Notes: generated from the sequence alone by a model not told the origin. A stretch of 64,000 nt of DNA from Globomyces pollinis-pini (GCA_025399215.1 MU621092.1:1-64000); one strand, 5' to 3'. Shown: positions 46,141 to 57,987, counted from the stretch's first letter. Program-made: numbers and translations.

Positions 46141-48355
46141 ATGAATTCCATTCAAAATCAAAAATCCTTAAATTATAATCAAATACTTTGTATACAAATT
46201 ATAAATCATTCGGATTTACCAATTACCGAAAAATTATCCCAAATTTCATTCCATTTCATCAGGTTAATAAAAACTATATTAATCAATTAGGTTACTTGTA
46301 GTACATTAATATTAGATTCATCATCAATAATGATTTATTCAATGTAAAGTATTTATTACAATTTCAATCTCCCAATTTCATGTTTATCAACATCAAGGAT
46401 AATATTGGTAAAACTCCTTTAATGTATTCTACTATATTCAATCATTATGATATTACTGAATTATTATTATTAAATAATGCAAATCCAAATATTAAAGGTA
46501 TTTAGAAATTCATAATAATTATAGATGATCAACAATGGACTTGTTTAACTTGGGCATTATTAAACAATCATACAACATTAATTCAACTATTAAAAAATCA
46601 TAATGCAACAAATGATATTAAATTGAAATCAAATACGATAATGGATGATACAATGGAAATGATTGATAATTATAAATTAAATCAAGATTTTGATTGGGAT
46701 CATTGTAAAGTGGATGAAATGTTTGTTTTTGATGAATCCAATATCATTTCAATTTCATCCATTTTAATCAAACATGAATTCATGTTGAAATTTAATTATA
46801 TACCAATGGGTGCTAATATTATATTTTTATGTACTCGTTATGCTTGTTATCTGCATTCAAATGATTTGACTCATTTATTTTTAAATTCAATGTTGGATCA
46901 AATTATTCAATATTTTAAGGTATATTTTACTTTGATTTGTATCCCACATAATCTAATTTCATATCTTCATTCAATTGTATTCATATTACTTATTTATCTT
47001 ATTTAATTGTATTCATATTACTAATTTATCTTATTTAATTGTATTCATGTTACTAATTTATCTTATTTAATTGTATTCATATTACTAATTTATCATCATT
47101 CAATTGTATTCATGTTACTAATTATCGTCATTCATGTATATTCAGTTCTAACGATCGTCATTCAATTTTAAACATTTTATTGATCATCATTTTACTAATT
47201 GATAGAGTCCTCCCGAACACATGTTTCCCTACTTGTACTGGTTATCTAATTCATTTCAATTGTTGATTTACTTAAAACGAGATACCACACTTTTAGTCAA
47301 TACATTTGAATTTCAATGTAAATTGACTGATTTTATGGATGATTTATATCAACTCTTTCACAATTACCTACATCATTTAACCAAACTTTTAATTCATTCA
47401 TGTATCATTCAATATCAAAATGAAGATTATCTAAAGAATATAAAATATGATTCGGAATTTTTTGGATTTAATCGAAGGAAAACGGAATTGAAATCCATAG
47501 ATGATTTTGAATCCAAATTATTAAAACATCAAGAATTTGAAATGCAACATTTGAATCAAACAATATTCAACAATGAAACGGATATTACCATAAAACAACA
47601 CATCATCAAAATGAAGATAATATTGAATCAATATTATCAAAATAATGATCCATCTCATATATCAAGATTGGATAAATTAAATCAAATACCAATTGATGAA
47701 TTCAATCCCCAATTTATCATCATCATAACACAACTCATACTGTTATTTTCACAAACATGTTTATTGGATGAATCAATGATGACACAAATCCTTAAAAGGT
47801 ATACCGAAAATTTTATCCATCAAATGTTTCTATCAATCATCAAAGATCGATATTTGATGAGTCGAATGAAAAGTAAACAAATTCATCATCATATCATCTA
47901 TATCAAAACAACCATTCAACATACCTTAAAAGGTAATCAATGTTCACCATTAACAAATAATAGATTATAAAATTGATTTTGATATCATTTTTAAACCACT
48001 CATTAATTTCTTATTAATAATTCAAAATGTAACAAATTGTAAAACAGTCATGGATATCATGACATTAACTAATGAAAATCCAACGTCTATTTTATTAATT
48101 CATAAAATCATATATGATTATCGATATGAAATCGATGAAATGAATTTCAATGAATCTATTCAAGATTGGATCCAACAACAAATTCAATCCATCCATATTC
48201 ATACTGAAATTGATTTTATTAAAAATCAATTTTATTTTCAATTGGATTGTTTAAATTTAACAATGTTGAAAAAAATTGGAAATTTATTGTTATGGAATCA
48301 AATTCCTTTTATACCTCAATGGATTGTTGAAATGATGGATGATCGTTTAGATTGA
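46141..48355 (+). CDS. Ankyrin-repeat and dilute (DIL) domain protein
   Basis: Start at 46141. The N-terminal part has ankyrin repeats (GKTPLMYSTIFNHYDITELLLLNNANPNIK, read in two pieces, then QWTCLTWALLNNHTTLIQLL). A 286-nt intron (46920-47205) joins to the DIL region: YLYWLSNSFQLLIYLKRD, then FQCKLTDFMDDLYQLFHNYLHHL, the pattern of the cargo-binding tail of class V myosins and of Radil/afadin. The rest is long and helical, ending near DWIQQQIQSIHIHTEID. Fungi have stand-alone ankyrin-DIL proteins with no motor domain; their role is not well known. Codon use here is extremely AT-rich, more than in neighbouring genes. Some small exon borders at the 5' end are uncertain. Confidence 0.75.
46964..47150. 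repeat. Intronic minisatellite, 32-nt unit
   Basis: About five to six copies of a 32-nt unit of the form TCTTATTTAATTG-TATTCATATTACTAATTTA. Copies 2-4 (46997-47028, 47029-47060, 47061-47092) are almost identical, differing at one A/G position; flanking copies are degenerate. The whole array lies inside the large intron of the ankyrin-DIL gene. Confidence 0.9.
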
Positions 48356-48643
48356 TATCACGCTTTTAGATACTTAATCAATTAATATAAACGTGTTTTT
48401 TTTTTCTTTATAACTCCATCTTATCAACATAATTTGATATTGGTTTATGGTATCATTCTTTTTACTGCTTTTTTTTGGTTTGTTGGTTAACTGAACCACA
48501 ACATCTAATATAACGTGTTTTTTTCCACAATACCTCGTACATGATACAAGTAACTGTACAGTCATCGATGAACAAAAATACATCAATGACATCAATCAAC
48601 TATAATCATCATTTGAATGAAATTTTTTCCTTTATAAAAAAAA

Positions 48644-49310
48644 ATGACAGAATTAAGTACAACATTTCCATTACCACCAAAATATTATTTAAATTATACA
48701 GATGAAAATTTAGCTTTAAAAGATTCATCAGATCTACCACTTGAATTTCCAAATTTAAATCCTCCAAAACCACCCTCGTCAACTCAACCGTTTATGGTAT
48801 TTGGTCAATTGGATCAGGTATGTTTATCTCATCATCAATCTTGTCGTTTGATTGCATCCTTTGGTTTGGATTACTAATGATAGTTGGAAGTTAAATTACC
48901 TTCGTTGGAGGAATTGGGAATTCAACCGTTGGAGAATCAATCGGATTTGGATGTCAATCAGAAACTACAATCTATTAATCATTCGCTTTTATTAAACTTG
49001 GTGGAATTACTTAGTATTTTAACAACAAATACTTGTGAAGTACAGTGTGTATAGCTGATGAATAGGCTAGTTATAAAACGGAACAGATTAGATTATTATT
49101 TATCCATTTTCATCATTATATTAATGAATATCGTCCACATCAAGTACTCTTTCCTGGATTTTTTTAATTAATTAGGCACGAGCAACACTAATGATGATAC
49201 TGAAAGACCAAATTCAAAAAAAGAAGACGGCAACCAAAGAAATTCGAGACAAAATACAATCCACTCGAGATCAATTAGAAAGGTTGTCAGAAACGCTGGA
49301 AAAAATATAA
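48644..49310 (+). CDS. MED7: Mediator subunit Med7
   Basis: Middle-module subunit of Mediator, which links transcription factors to RNA polymerase II. Start at 48644. The N-terminus has PLPPKYYLNYTDENL and the PPKPP linker, then the MVFGQ strand; the second exon gives VKLPSLEELGIQPLE and LQSINHSLLLNLVELLSIL. A further exon encodes LLFIHFHHYINEYRPHQARATL, the most conserved Med7 block, and the C-terminal coiled coil that pairs with Med21. Introns are short except one near 49045-49070. The coding sequence ends at TAA 49308-49310. Confidence 0.93.
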
Positions 49311-49378
49311 TGCATATACTTAAAGTTACTGATCTACAATAAAAACAATTATGAATGGACTAGTTTATTACAAACAAA

Positions 49379-50107
49379 TTAACCTTGCAAAGCATAGACT
49401 TTCTTTTGTAATTTGAAGTGTTCTTCCAAAGGTCCACGTTCGTTAAGGTACTTAACATAACAACCATCTGGCAATAATAATCCTTGTTCACGACGTTCGA
49501 CGTATTCTTCACGAGTAAGTTTGGTGAAACCCCACTTGTTAGAAACAATGATCTTTTGACGACCAGGGAACTTATACTTGGAACGACGAAGAGCTTCCCA
49601 GACGACAGCCTTGTTGTTATCACGGGTTCTGATGGAAATCATAACTTGTCCAATGTTGACACGAGCGACAAGACCTTGTGGTTTTCCAAAAGCTCCACGC
49701 ATACCGGTTTGAAGTCTAAAATATTAAACCAAGGTCAAAAATACCTATCAGCACCGGCACATGATAACATCTTGTTGATACGGACAACATGGTAAGGGTG
49801 GATACGGATACGCATGTGGAAAGAGTCCTTACCAGCAGTCTTGACGATATATTTGTTACAACTGATACGGGCGGCTTCCAAAGCTTCAGCAGAAATTTGT
49901 TCGTATTCGTCAGACACTAAGTGGATAGTGAGAGGGAATTCATCAACACCAGCCTTCTTACGTCCAAGATCGTAAATTCTGAGTTTAGCGTCTGGGACAC
50001 CACGACAGTAACGAGATTTTGGGTAAGGTTTGTTCTTACAATATCTGCAATGTATAAGAATCCAGTCTCAAACTTTACCTGTAACACTTAGCTGGTCTTC
50101 TACCCAT
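49379..50107 (-). CDS. RPL10: 60S ribosomal protein uL16 (L10)
   Basis: Large-subunit ribosomal protein at the peptidyl-transferase side, last to join the 60S particle. The start at 50107 gives [21 protein letters not shown] after an intron of about 34 nt near 50055. Conserved blocks follow: [66 protein letters not shown] and [21 protein letters not shown] second intron near 49730 interrupts CAGADRLQTG. Codon use is GC-richer and more biased than in its neighbours, as expected of a highly expressed gene. Confidence 0.98.
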
Positions 50108-50256
50108 TTGAAAAGTAAAAAAAAATTATACGACTTTAGCTTTTTTTTTGGTTCAATTTATAACGCCACGGAACTTTTCATTGGCTCTTCTAATTCTCCG
50201 AAAGAACTTCAATTCATCCCTTTCCACTCTTTAAACACATACATTACACTCTAAAA

Positions 50257-50790
50257 ATGTGATGATTGAACATTCTCAAACATTCGCGTCGAGAACAGTA
50301 TTATTTATGGTTTAAAGTTGAGGTTTTGACAGTATTAGTGGAAAAATACTCTGTTGGTAATATGACTCAGGCAAAAGCAATTGTTTGTGTCAAACTGCAT
50401 CATTTGTCTCATTTAATTGTAACGCTTTGGCCTTTGACGATCTTAATTTGCGATTCAAACGAAAATGTCGTGATGGTGATCCAACAAGTAGTGAATAACA
50501 AATCAAATGAGTTCTTACAACTCTTTCGTGTGAAGATTAAAATTCTCAAAGCATTGCTGGATAACTGTCAACTATTTTCGATCTGTCAAACATCATTGAT
50601 TTCAAAGAACGTGTTCTTTTAGTAAAACAGACAACTACCCTCATTCTTGAATACATGTTTAAGAAATAGGGCAGTCGGTTGTGTTGAGAGTGTGCATAAG
50701 AATCACTTTCCATCATCTGAGGGTTCTGTTGTCTGTAGCCATAAACAAACAATATGCACCGCTCGATAACCATTTTCGTAAATTAATTTT
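50257..50790. other. Unresolved stretch, possible small intron-rich gene
   Basis: About 530 nt between uL16 and the NADH dehydrogenase gene. On the plus strand, one frame has NALAFDDLNLRFKRKCRDGD near 50420-50480 and another has FDLSNIIDFKERVLLV near 50577-50620, which would need splices I cannot place well. On the minus strand, splicing at two GT-AG pairs gives another continuous frame from about 50773. A gene is likely, but strand and exons cannot be settled by eye. Confidence 0.3.
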
Positions 50791-50819
50791 TTTAATTCCA
50801 CTGATTGTAATCTTTTTTC

Positions 50820-52533
50820 ATGTTCTTCAACAAAGCGTTACGATTAAGCTCCAATGGTTCGTACAGATTTGCTTCTACTACACCAATTAAAAAACCATCC
50901 TTTGCTAGAAAATTCTTAAAATTCGCTTTATTGGCTACTGGTGGTACACTTGCTGCTAATGGAATCTATGGTAATATTGACTCATCTTTATCTTACTGGT
51001 AGAAATATACTGTGCACGTCATCCACCTGATCAATTTAGCTTTGATCCATCTAAAAAGACGTTGGCTATTTTAGGTACTGGTTGGGCAGCTACATCGTTT
51101 TTGAAAGAATTGGATACTGAGAATTACAATGTGGTATAGATTCAAACCATTAAAGATAGGTTATTGTTAGTCCTAGAAATTACTTTCTATTCACTCCTTT
51201 ATTACCAAGGTTTGTTTTTTATATTTAACTTTATAGTACTACTGTAGGTACTGTCGAATTGCGATCGATCATGCAACCAATACGTTATCTAACCAGATTT
51301 AAACAACGTGAAATTATGTTCATTGAAGGTGATTGTCAAGAAATCAACCCAGAAGAGAAAACAATTCGTGTTGTGGATAATTCTGAAGTTGTCGGAGCAG
51401 TGTCAGTACAATCAATCAAGTATGATTATTTGGTGGTTGCATGTGGTGCAGATAGTGCTACTTTTGGTGTTCCAGGTAAGATAAATATGGCTGATTAGTA
51501 GGTGTAAAAGAGCATGCTTGCTTTCTCAAAGAAGCTTGGTATAGAATAATTTCTTTTCATAAACAGGGATGCAAGAAAAATCAGAACAAAGTTGATGGAT
51601 ACTATTGAGTCTGCTGCATTCCCCGGACAACCAGAGGAAGAAGTCGACAGATTATTACACATGGTTGTTGTTGGAGGTGGTCCAACTGGGGTAGAATATG
51701 CAGCAGAATTGCATGATTTTGTTGCCGAAGATTTGGTATATAGTCTTGCACAATAATTGTTAGTTGGAATGGTATCCTGGCCTCGCTGGAAAATTGAAAA
51801 TTACACTTGTAGAAGCTATGTCCAACGTATTACCAATGTTTTCCAAATCTTTGATTGACTATACTGAGAAACATTTGAAAGATAGTCATGTAACTCTATT
51901 AAAAAACACTGCCGTTAAAGCTGTTGAAAAGGATCATATTGTAGTCATGAATCCAGAAAAGGAATTGGTCAAGATTCCGTATGGTTTGTTAGTCTGGGCC
52001 ACTGGTAATACTCCAAGACAAGTAGTTTCTAAGTTAATATCTCGTTTACCAGGACAAACCATGAGGTATTCCACCACTTATTTAATCTCTAGACGTGGCT
52101 TAATGGTAGAGGATACGCTAATGGTAAAAGGTGCACAAGACATGTTTTCTCTTGGTGATGCATCTGCAACCAAATGGGCCCCTACTGCACAAGTTGCAAC
52201 CGGTCAAGGTCAATATTTAGCAACCATTTTCAACGAACTTGGCAAAGACACTTCACAAGACGTCAGAGATGTTTGTGAACGAGTTGGTCCATTTAGTTAC
52301 CACCACGTCGGTACTCTTGCGTAAGTTCTACTTTTTACTTAAAATTTAGTTATATTGGGGCTGATCGAGCGATTGCTGAATTCCCAGGTGGTTTGAAACT
52401 GAGTGGATCAATGACTTATTACTTTTGGAGATCTGCATATTTAAGTGAATTGTTTGCGTTTAGAAATCGAGTTTTGGTAGCGTTTGATTGGACCAAAAAG
52501 AACATTTTTGGTAGAGATATATCTAGAGAATAG
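50820..52533 (+). CDS. Type II NADH dehydrogenase (NDH-2), mitochondrial
   Basis: Rotenone-insensitive, single-subunit NADH:ubiquinone oxidoreductase of the inner mitochondrial membrane (Nde1/Ndi1 family). From ATG 50820 a basic presequence (MFFNKALRLSSNGSYRFAST) precedes a short hydrophobic segment. After an intron, LAILGTGWAATSFLKELD forms the FAD-binding fold; then VIVSPRNYFLFTPLLPS, TVGTVELRSIMQPIRYL and the second dinucleotide fold MVVVGGGPTGVEYAAELHDF. The C-terminus has FSLGDAS, TAQVATGQGQYLA and SGSMTYYFWRSAYLSELFAFRNR. No EF-hand insert is visible. Introns are mostly 26-41 nt. It allows NADH oxidation without proton pumping. Confidence 0.95.
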
Positions 52534-52723
52534 AGTGTTTTTTAAGATGACCCTGATTTTTAATGTTCTTGAGAATAATTTGTATAATTATGAATTTTAG
52601 GAATGATTTTATAAGATTCCATTCAATGCCTTTTGTAGCATTGATTGATGATGTGTTTGACTGCCACTATTAATAAGTCAAGAGGCGCATCAAAAAGCTT
52701 AACACATTGTCAAGAACTGCAGA

Positions 52724-53218
52724 ATGATTAAAAAGAAGTACCCAATCAAAAAGAAAGTACAGTTTATGAACGATGATTTACCGGATCTTTCGCTGATTGA
52801 TTCAATGAAAAATCTACGCTTAAAGAAGTCTATTCATGATTTTCCTCTTCATCGAAAACCGAAATCAAAACAAATGAATCATACTGATTTACTAATGGAT
52901 TCCATGAAAACACTCTCATTGAAAAGTAAATGCTACCATAAAGCTTACAAAAATCCTTACACAAAACTGCAAAATTTACCACGGTCAGCTAATCCATATG
53001 TGGACATAGGTCAGACATTTCATTCACCAGACCATGACGTCATATCAAACTCTCAGATAAAGATACATAATCCAGATATCCCTAAACCTTTGGTATCAGT
53101 AGGACAATTACTATTCTGTCCTCCTCCTTTACCCCCGTCGCCTCCCAATAATTCATCTGGCTCAGACTATATAAATACCTGGATAGATTACGCAGAAAGG
53201 GGCATATCTCAACACTGA
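52724..53218 (+). CDS. Hypothetical protein with internal repeat
   Basis: Single-exon frame of 164 aa. It is rich in Lys, Ser and Pro and likely disordered. An internal repeat is visible: LSLIDSMKNLRLKKS (near residue 22) and LLMDSMKTLSLKSK (near residue 57). The C-terminal third has CPPPLPPSPP. No homologue is recognised. The length, the repeat and position between good genes support a real gene, but an intron-free disordered frame of this size is weak evidence alone. Confidence 0.5.
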   Translation: MIKKKYPIKKKVQFMNDDLPDLSLIDSMKNLRLKKSIHDFPLHRKPKSKQMNHTDLLMDSMKTLSLKSKCYHKAYKNPYTKLQNLPRSANPYVDIGQTFHSPDHDVISNSQIKIHNPDIPKPLVSVGQLLFCPPPLPPSPPNNSSGSDYINTWIDYAERGISQH

Positions 53219-53322
53219 TTTTTAACTATTGATTTTGGAAGGTTAATAAAAGATTGACTCTGAAAACATTTTTTTTTCGTTTTTGACAAAGGTACCAAAA
53301 ATCACAAGTTACTAAGTCTTAG

Positions 53323-53788
53323 ATGATGTCAAAGGGAGCAAGAAATTTTGCAAAGTTTGCATCAAAGGCAACTCCAAAGCATTCATTCAAGGCCTTTTCT
53401 GCTTGTCCATCTAACAAAGGTTTGATTGTTTTATAATATTCATATCTAAGGTTTTGGTTTTGCTACTGCTGGTAAACCAGCTTCTATCCCAGGTTTAGCT
53501 GGATTTTTAAAGCCTATCCCTCCAACGGGTGGCATTGCAGGAATTGGTGTCAGTGTATCGTCAACTGTATTTGCTAGATCTTTAACAACATCTACAGTAG
53601 CAATGGTGGAAGGGGCACTGGAAAGTGAATCAGTGGCTCCTGAAAGCAGTTTATTGGTTACGGAAGGGGTATCAGCAGGATTAAAGACAGCATTATGGGG
53701 GATAGAAACAAGTACAACTAGTGTAATGAATGGCTGTTGTAGAAAGGGAATCTTACGCTCAGACATTACTTCCAATTCACGAGTCTAA
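53323..53788 (+). CDS. Mitochondrial-leader paralogue without thioredoxin domain
   Basis: Two exons with a 31-nt intron at 53420-53450, giving 144 aa. Exon 1 encodes MMSKGARNFAKFASKATPKH and SFKAFSACPSNK, nearly identical to the first exon of the thioredoxin gene 700 bp downstream, with the intron in the same position and phase. Exon 2 keeps faint similarity over about 60 residues (ARSLTTS against IRALSTT, then an acidic Ala/Ser stretch) and then diverges to end in MNGCCRKGILRSDI. There is no WCGPC and no thioredoxin fold. It may be a small mitochondrial protein, or a decaying duplicate whose frame is still open. Confidence 0.6.
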
Positions 53789-54029
53789 CTCATTTTAAAC
53801 TCCAACCAATAAAACAAAGTAACTTGATATTTTTATAGTCGCGTTGAACAATAATTTATGATTTGCTCTATACTATTCAGTTGTACTACATCCTTTAACT
53901 ATTTTTTCAATGTAAGGTACTATTTCTTGACCGTCTTTTTTTCGAGAACCAGATACGTTTTATCTCTCGATTCAATTTTTTTTTCTCCGTTTTGCAACGG
54001 TAATTCAATCTAACATTAACAACATTCAG

Positions 54030-54766
54030 ATGATGTCCAAAGCTGCAAAGAACTTTGCAAAGTTTGCTTCTAAAGCAACTCCAAAGCATTCATTCAAGGC
54101 CTTTTCCGCTTGTCCTTCAAATAAAGGTACTGGGATTCAGTTTTAACTTGTATCAGCTTTTGCTACTTCCTTGCGTACTCCTAAAGTCACTGGATTGGCT
54201 TCCTTATTGCACCCTATTCCACCATCTCTCTCAATCACTGGAACTGGAATCCCCATCCCATCGTCATTTATTCGAGCACTATCTACCACTGCTGATTCAG
54301 CTGTAGAAGCTAAAGAGTCGGACGCTTTAGCATCTGATCCTTCCATTTCATTAGGGAGTGTAGTGGAAGCTTGTGAAGATTTAGAAGCAATACTAACAAA
54401 GATAACAATGAACCATGGTAACCTTGCATTCAATTCTAAATTATATTCAGCATCAGAATCCAGATTCCATGAAGACGGAATATCTATAATTGTCGATTTT
54501 CATGCTCCTTGGTGTGGCCCATGCAGATTTTTAGGACCAGCTTTAGAACAAGAGGTAGCACGTGTCAAGAATACGGTACTAGTTAAAGGTAATATCAACT
54601 GTATCATTTTATACTAGTTAACGTTGATGAAGCCCCAAATGTTGCTGCAAAGTTCCAAGTCGCTTCCTTGCCAACTGTTATGGTTTTCCGTAACGGAAAG
54701 GTTATCAATAGTTTTATTGGAAGTCGTGATAAAGCTTTTGTCAAGAAGTTTGTCGAAGACTTATAA
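54030..54766 (+). CDS. Mitochondrial thioredoxin with long N-terminal extension
   Basis: Protein disulfide reductase, 225 aa. Introns of 30 nt (near 54128) and 29 nt (near 54590) are removed with exact codon arithmetic. The first 33 residues (MMSKAAKNFAKFASKATPKH...) are basic and lack acidic residues, a mitochondrial presequence. About 85 residues of Ser/Ala/Glu-rich linker follow, then the thioredoxin domain: ISIIVDFHAPWCGPCRFLGP with the WCGPC active site, VNVDEAPNVAAKFQVASLPT with the cis-Pro, and VMVFRNGKVINSFIGS. The extension is much longer than a usual leader and may be cleaved. Confidence 0.93.
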
Positions 54767-54873
54767 TAAAACTTCTTTTATTGTTACCAACGTGTCTTAC
54801 ATTTTGTGTCACAAACATTATCCTTTACGTGATGTAATTAAGGTAAAAATAAGAGGTTGGAAAAATCGTTATA

Positions 54874-56110
54874 TTATGCTTCAGGTCTATTCATAGTTGT
54901 AGATTCCTAAAATAATGGTTAAAATATACAAATCTATACCTTTAGAGCCATCAATTGCCGAGTTCTGAAATTTTCATAGTGAATCGTTGCAGTTGTATCA
55001 ATTAAATCTTGAAGATGCGTACGAGTTAAGAAATCTCGTAAATGAGTAAATTCACAATGATTTTCATCTTCAACTACAAACTAAGACTTTTGACAATATG
55101 ATTACCATTCACAATTCCAGATCGTGTACGTCTAGCTCTGACAGCTTTTCCATCAACCACAATGTTTCTTTCGGATCCTACAATGGCAAATGGAATCATT
55201 GCCTATATTATTAAAAACTTGGAAATAACGAGATAAAAGATTTGGTCAGTATGGTGTTGACAGTTTTAGAATGTTACCTTTAATGCTTGAAAGATTTGCT
55301 TGTTGGCTCTATCTTGATCACTGCCAGGGACCGTATATTCTTCTGAAGTATCCACAAATGGATAAGTTTTAATTTGATGAAATTCGATTTCTTGCTTTAT
55401 CCTTCGTTTAAATGCATCCTTTTCTTCCACAGTTAAAGAATCAGATTTAGCAATCACAGGAACTATGTTTGCAAACTTTGATATTTTCTTCATTACGGTA
55501 ATATCTAGCGGAGTCAAGGCATGGCCAGTAGGTGCAATAAAAAATACTACAACATGAATTCGAGTATCAGAAATTCGTTGTTCACGTTGTGGAGTCAGTT
55601 CTTTACGTAAATACAGGGAGTATTGGTCTTTGATGTATTTAATAATTGGTTCCCAACTAAATATACAGGATTATATAAACGGAATCATACCAGGCATCGT
55701 TATTAACTTGATCCCCATATCCAGGAGTATCTGTGATTGACAACTTCAAACGAACTCCATTCTCCTCCAATACTAATGAAATATTAGAATAATTTAGTTA
55801 CAAGTTGTGACGGTTGAAATTTCTGTAGTTTGTTTTGGAGAAACACCCTTTGAATCCACAATGTGTGAAGAAAACAAAGTATTGACCAAGGTTGATTTTC
55901 CTAATCCTGAGCGACCTAAAATAAGAATAAAATCTAGGAATTCTACTTACCAACCACCATAACATTAAAAGTAAACCCTCTCTGAAGTAACTTTGATTCA
56001 ATTTGCTTTGTGATGGTATCAAACCCGACATAAGAGTTCAACGTAGCCTATAATAATCGTTAGAGTGATCGTCTTCCTACTTTTTTCAAATCACTTCCAA
56101 AGACTGACAT
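54874..56110 (-). CDS. Septin GTPase (Cdc10-like, no C-terminal coiled coil)
   Basis: Filament-forming GTPase of the septin collar and cortex. The start at 56110 (MSVFGSDLKKATLNSYVGFD) includes a 33-nt intron. The P-loop is GRSGLGKSTLVN, after a 35-nt intron near 55930; the G4 motif is AKSD in VPVIAKSDSLTVEEKDAF. The septin unique element follows in MIPFAIVGSERNIVVDG and the HCEFTHLRDFLTRTHLQDLID block. The protein stops soon after TATIHYENFRTRQLMALK, so the C-terminal coiled coil is absent, as in Cdc10/SEPT9-type septins. About eight introns of 26-40 nt. Confidence 0.93.
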
Positions 56111-56418
56111 TAAAAGGGTAAGTTCAAGCCTAATGGCGCGAAGGCTTTTTTTCAGTCGCCTTTGTTTATGGGAATTCAAGAATGAAGTCTGATAAATAAG
56201 AATAGTCAGTGATGATAGTATAAGTACTAGAGTAGTCAATGATGACTGTTTTGGTATGATTTACAAAAAACCCGCTTTGAGTTTGTGTTCACAACTCACC
56301 AAATTCCACCATCCATTTGTTTAACTTGACTTTTAAAAACCTCGCTTCTGATAATCTAAATCCTTCCGTATATTCTTCTGTTTCTCTCGTTTCTTTTTTT
56401 TTACCTTCGATTCCAAAC
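56111..56418. other. Divergent promoter of septin and thiolase genes
   Basis: About 300 nt between divergent genes. It contains near-repeats AGTCAGTGATGAT and AGTCAATGATGACT (near 56205 and 56234). No coding exon seen. Confidence 0.45.
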
Positions 56419-57929
56419 ATGTCTCCACACCGCTTGGTTAAAACAACTAGAATTATCGCAACTGGAATGACGAAATTAAATCCAGGACCTTCCCCGGATT
56501 TAAAACCTGCAGCATTGATGCAAACCGCATTATTAAATTCATTAAACTCTGTCGGTCTATCCGTTAAAGATATTAATGGTTTAATTGCTGTCCCTTCATT
56601 GGCTGATACTCATTTCATGGAAGCTCATTATATTGCTACAAATATTGGTTTATTGCCTGGAAAGTCTATCATTGTTAGAACAGTAGACACTGGTGGTGCT
56701 GGTACAGAATTGGTAAAGTTAAAATCGTAGGTCCTGTTACGGGTTTGTTGGAAGCAAAGCGTATGGTTCAAATGGAAGGTGCTGACTTAGTTGCTGTTGT
56801 TGCTGGTTTGCTTATTCACTACTAACATTTTTTAGGTGATGCAGTAATAGTTTATCACCAATTAAGCTTTAATTTAGGTATTGAATAACCTATGACTAAC
56901 CAAATTAGGTCAAAAACTTGCCGTCGGATGAATTCTTGAGAAGAGCTGACCAAACCTGTCTTCATCCCGATTCAAACTTATCATCACCTGTTATTCCTTC
57001 TGGTTATGATAGAATGGCACAGTATCAAATGAAGAATTTCGGGACTACCCGTGAACAATTGGCAATGGTTTGTTTGTCTATACGCTTAAGTGTATAGTGT
57101 TCTGCTTTAATGTCCATCATGGCATCTCGACATCCTTTTGCTTTAACAAAAACACCTCGTACGGTCGATGACGTTTTGAATGCACCTCATGTTGCTCCTG
57201 TTACCAGTGTCTTGGAGTGTGCCAGACGAGCAGGTTATTGTGTCGTAGTTTAATGAGACAGATGGTGGAGCCGCTATTTTAGTTGCATCATCCAGATTTT
57301 TGGAAAGAAAAGGTCTCCCAAAAGATACTGGTGTAGTTATTATCGGAGGGGGAGAGGCATCTGGTAAAATAGTATTGAGATTTACATCAAGGTCCATTAT
57401 TCCCTCCAAAGGATGTAGACTCTATCTCAGAGAATATCTTCTCTTGTGAAGAGGCTGCTGCTGTCGCATATGAAGAAGCACAATTATCTGTCAGAGATAT
57501 TGATTTCTTTGGATTATACGATTGCTTTCCAATTTGTTTGATTAGAGCTATCGAAGGTATATAATTATTCTTATTAACGTGTTAGCCGTGGGACTAGCAC
57601 CAAAAGGAAGAGGGGGAGCATATGTAGAACTTGCATATCATAAAATTTTGGAACAAATGAAGAATGGGGGGACTGTCCGTCCACAAGACTATTTCCCCAT
57701 CAATACTCATGGTGGTTTATTAGCATTTGGAGCCCCTTGGGAAGTTCCAGCAATGTACAACATTATCGAAGCATTTGCCCAATTGAAAGGTGAAGCTGGT
57801 CAAAGACAGGTCAGAGGAGCTGGAAGAGCATTGGTATATACTTTTTAAATAATTATATATTAGGTTTATGGTAATGGTGGTATCTTCTCCCACAGTTCCG
57901 TTGCAATTCTCGGAAACGGTCGTTATTAG
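56419..57929 (+). CDS. Thiolase-family protein (SCP2-thiolase/lipid-transfer-like), cysteine-less
   Basis: The start at 56419 gives MSPHRLVKTTRIIATGMTKL, then the thiolase fold in about eight exons with introns of 27-31 nt. Around the expected nucleophile the sequence is RTVDTGGAGPVTGLLEAK, so the usual Cys-Ala-Ser-Gly is absent. Later blocks are typical: DFFGLYDCFPIC, YFPINTHGGLLAFGAP, AFAQLKGEAGQRQV, and GNGGIFSHSSVAILG, which has Ser where thiolases often carry the second active-site Cys. SCP2-like thiolases act in peroxisomal or sterol-linked acyl metabolism. Without both cysteines, this one is either inactive as a thiolase or uses the conserved His for another reaction. No clear PTS1 at the end. 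Confidence 0.85.
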
Positions 57930-57987
57930 ACTACTATTTTTAAACAATAAAGATATTTATAACAATAATGGATTTCCTTTAGTATAT

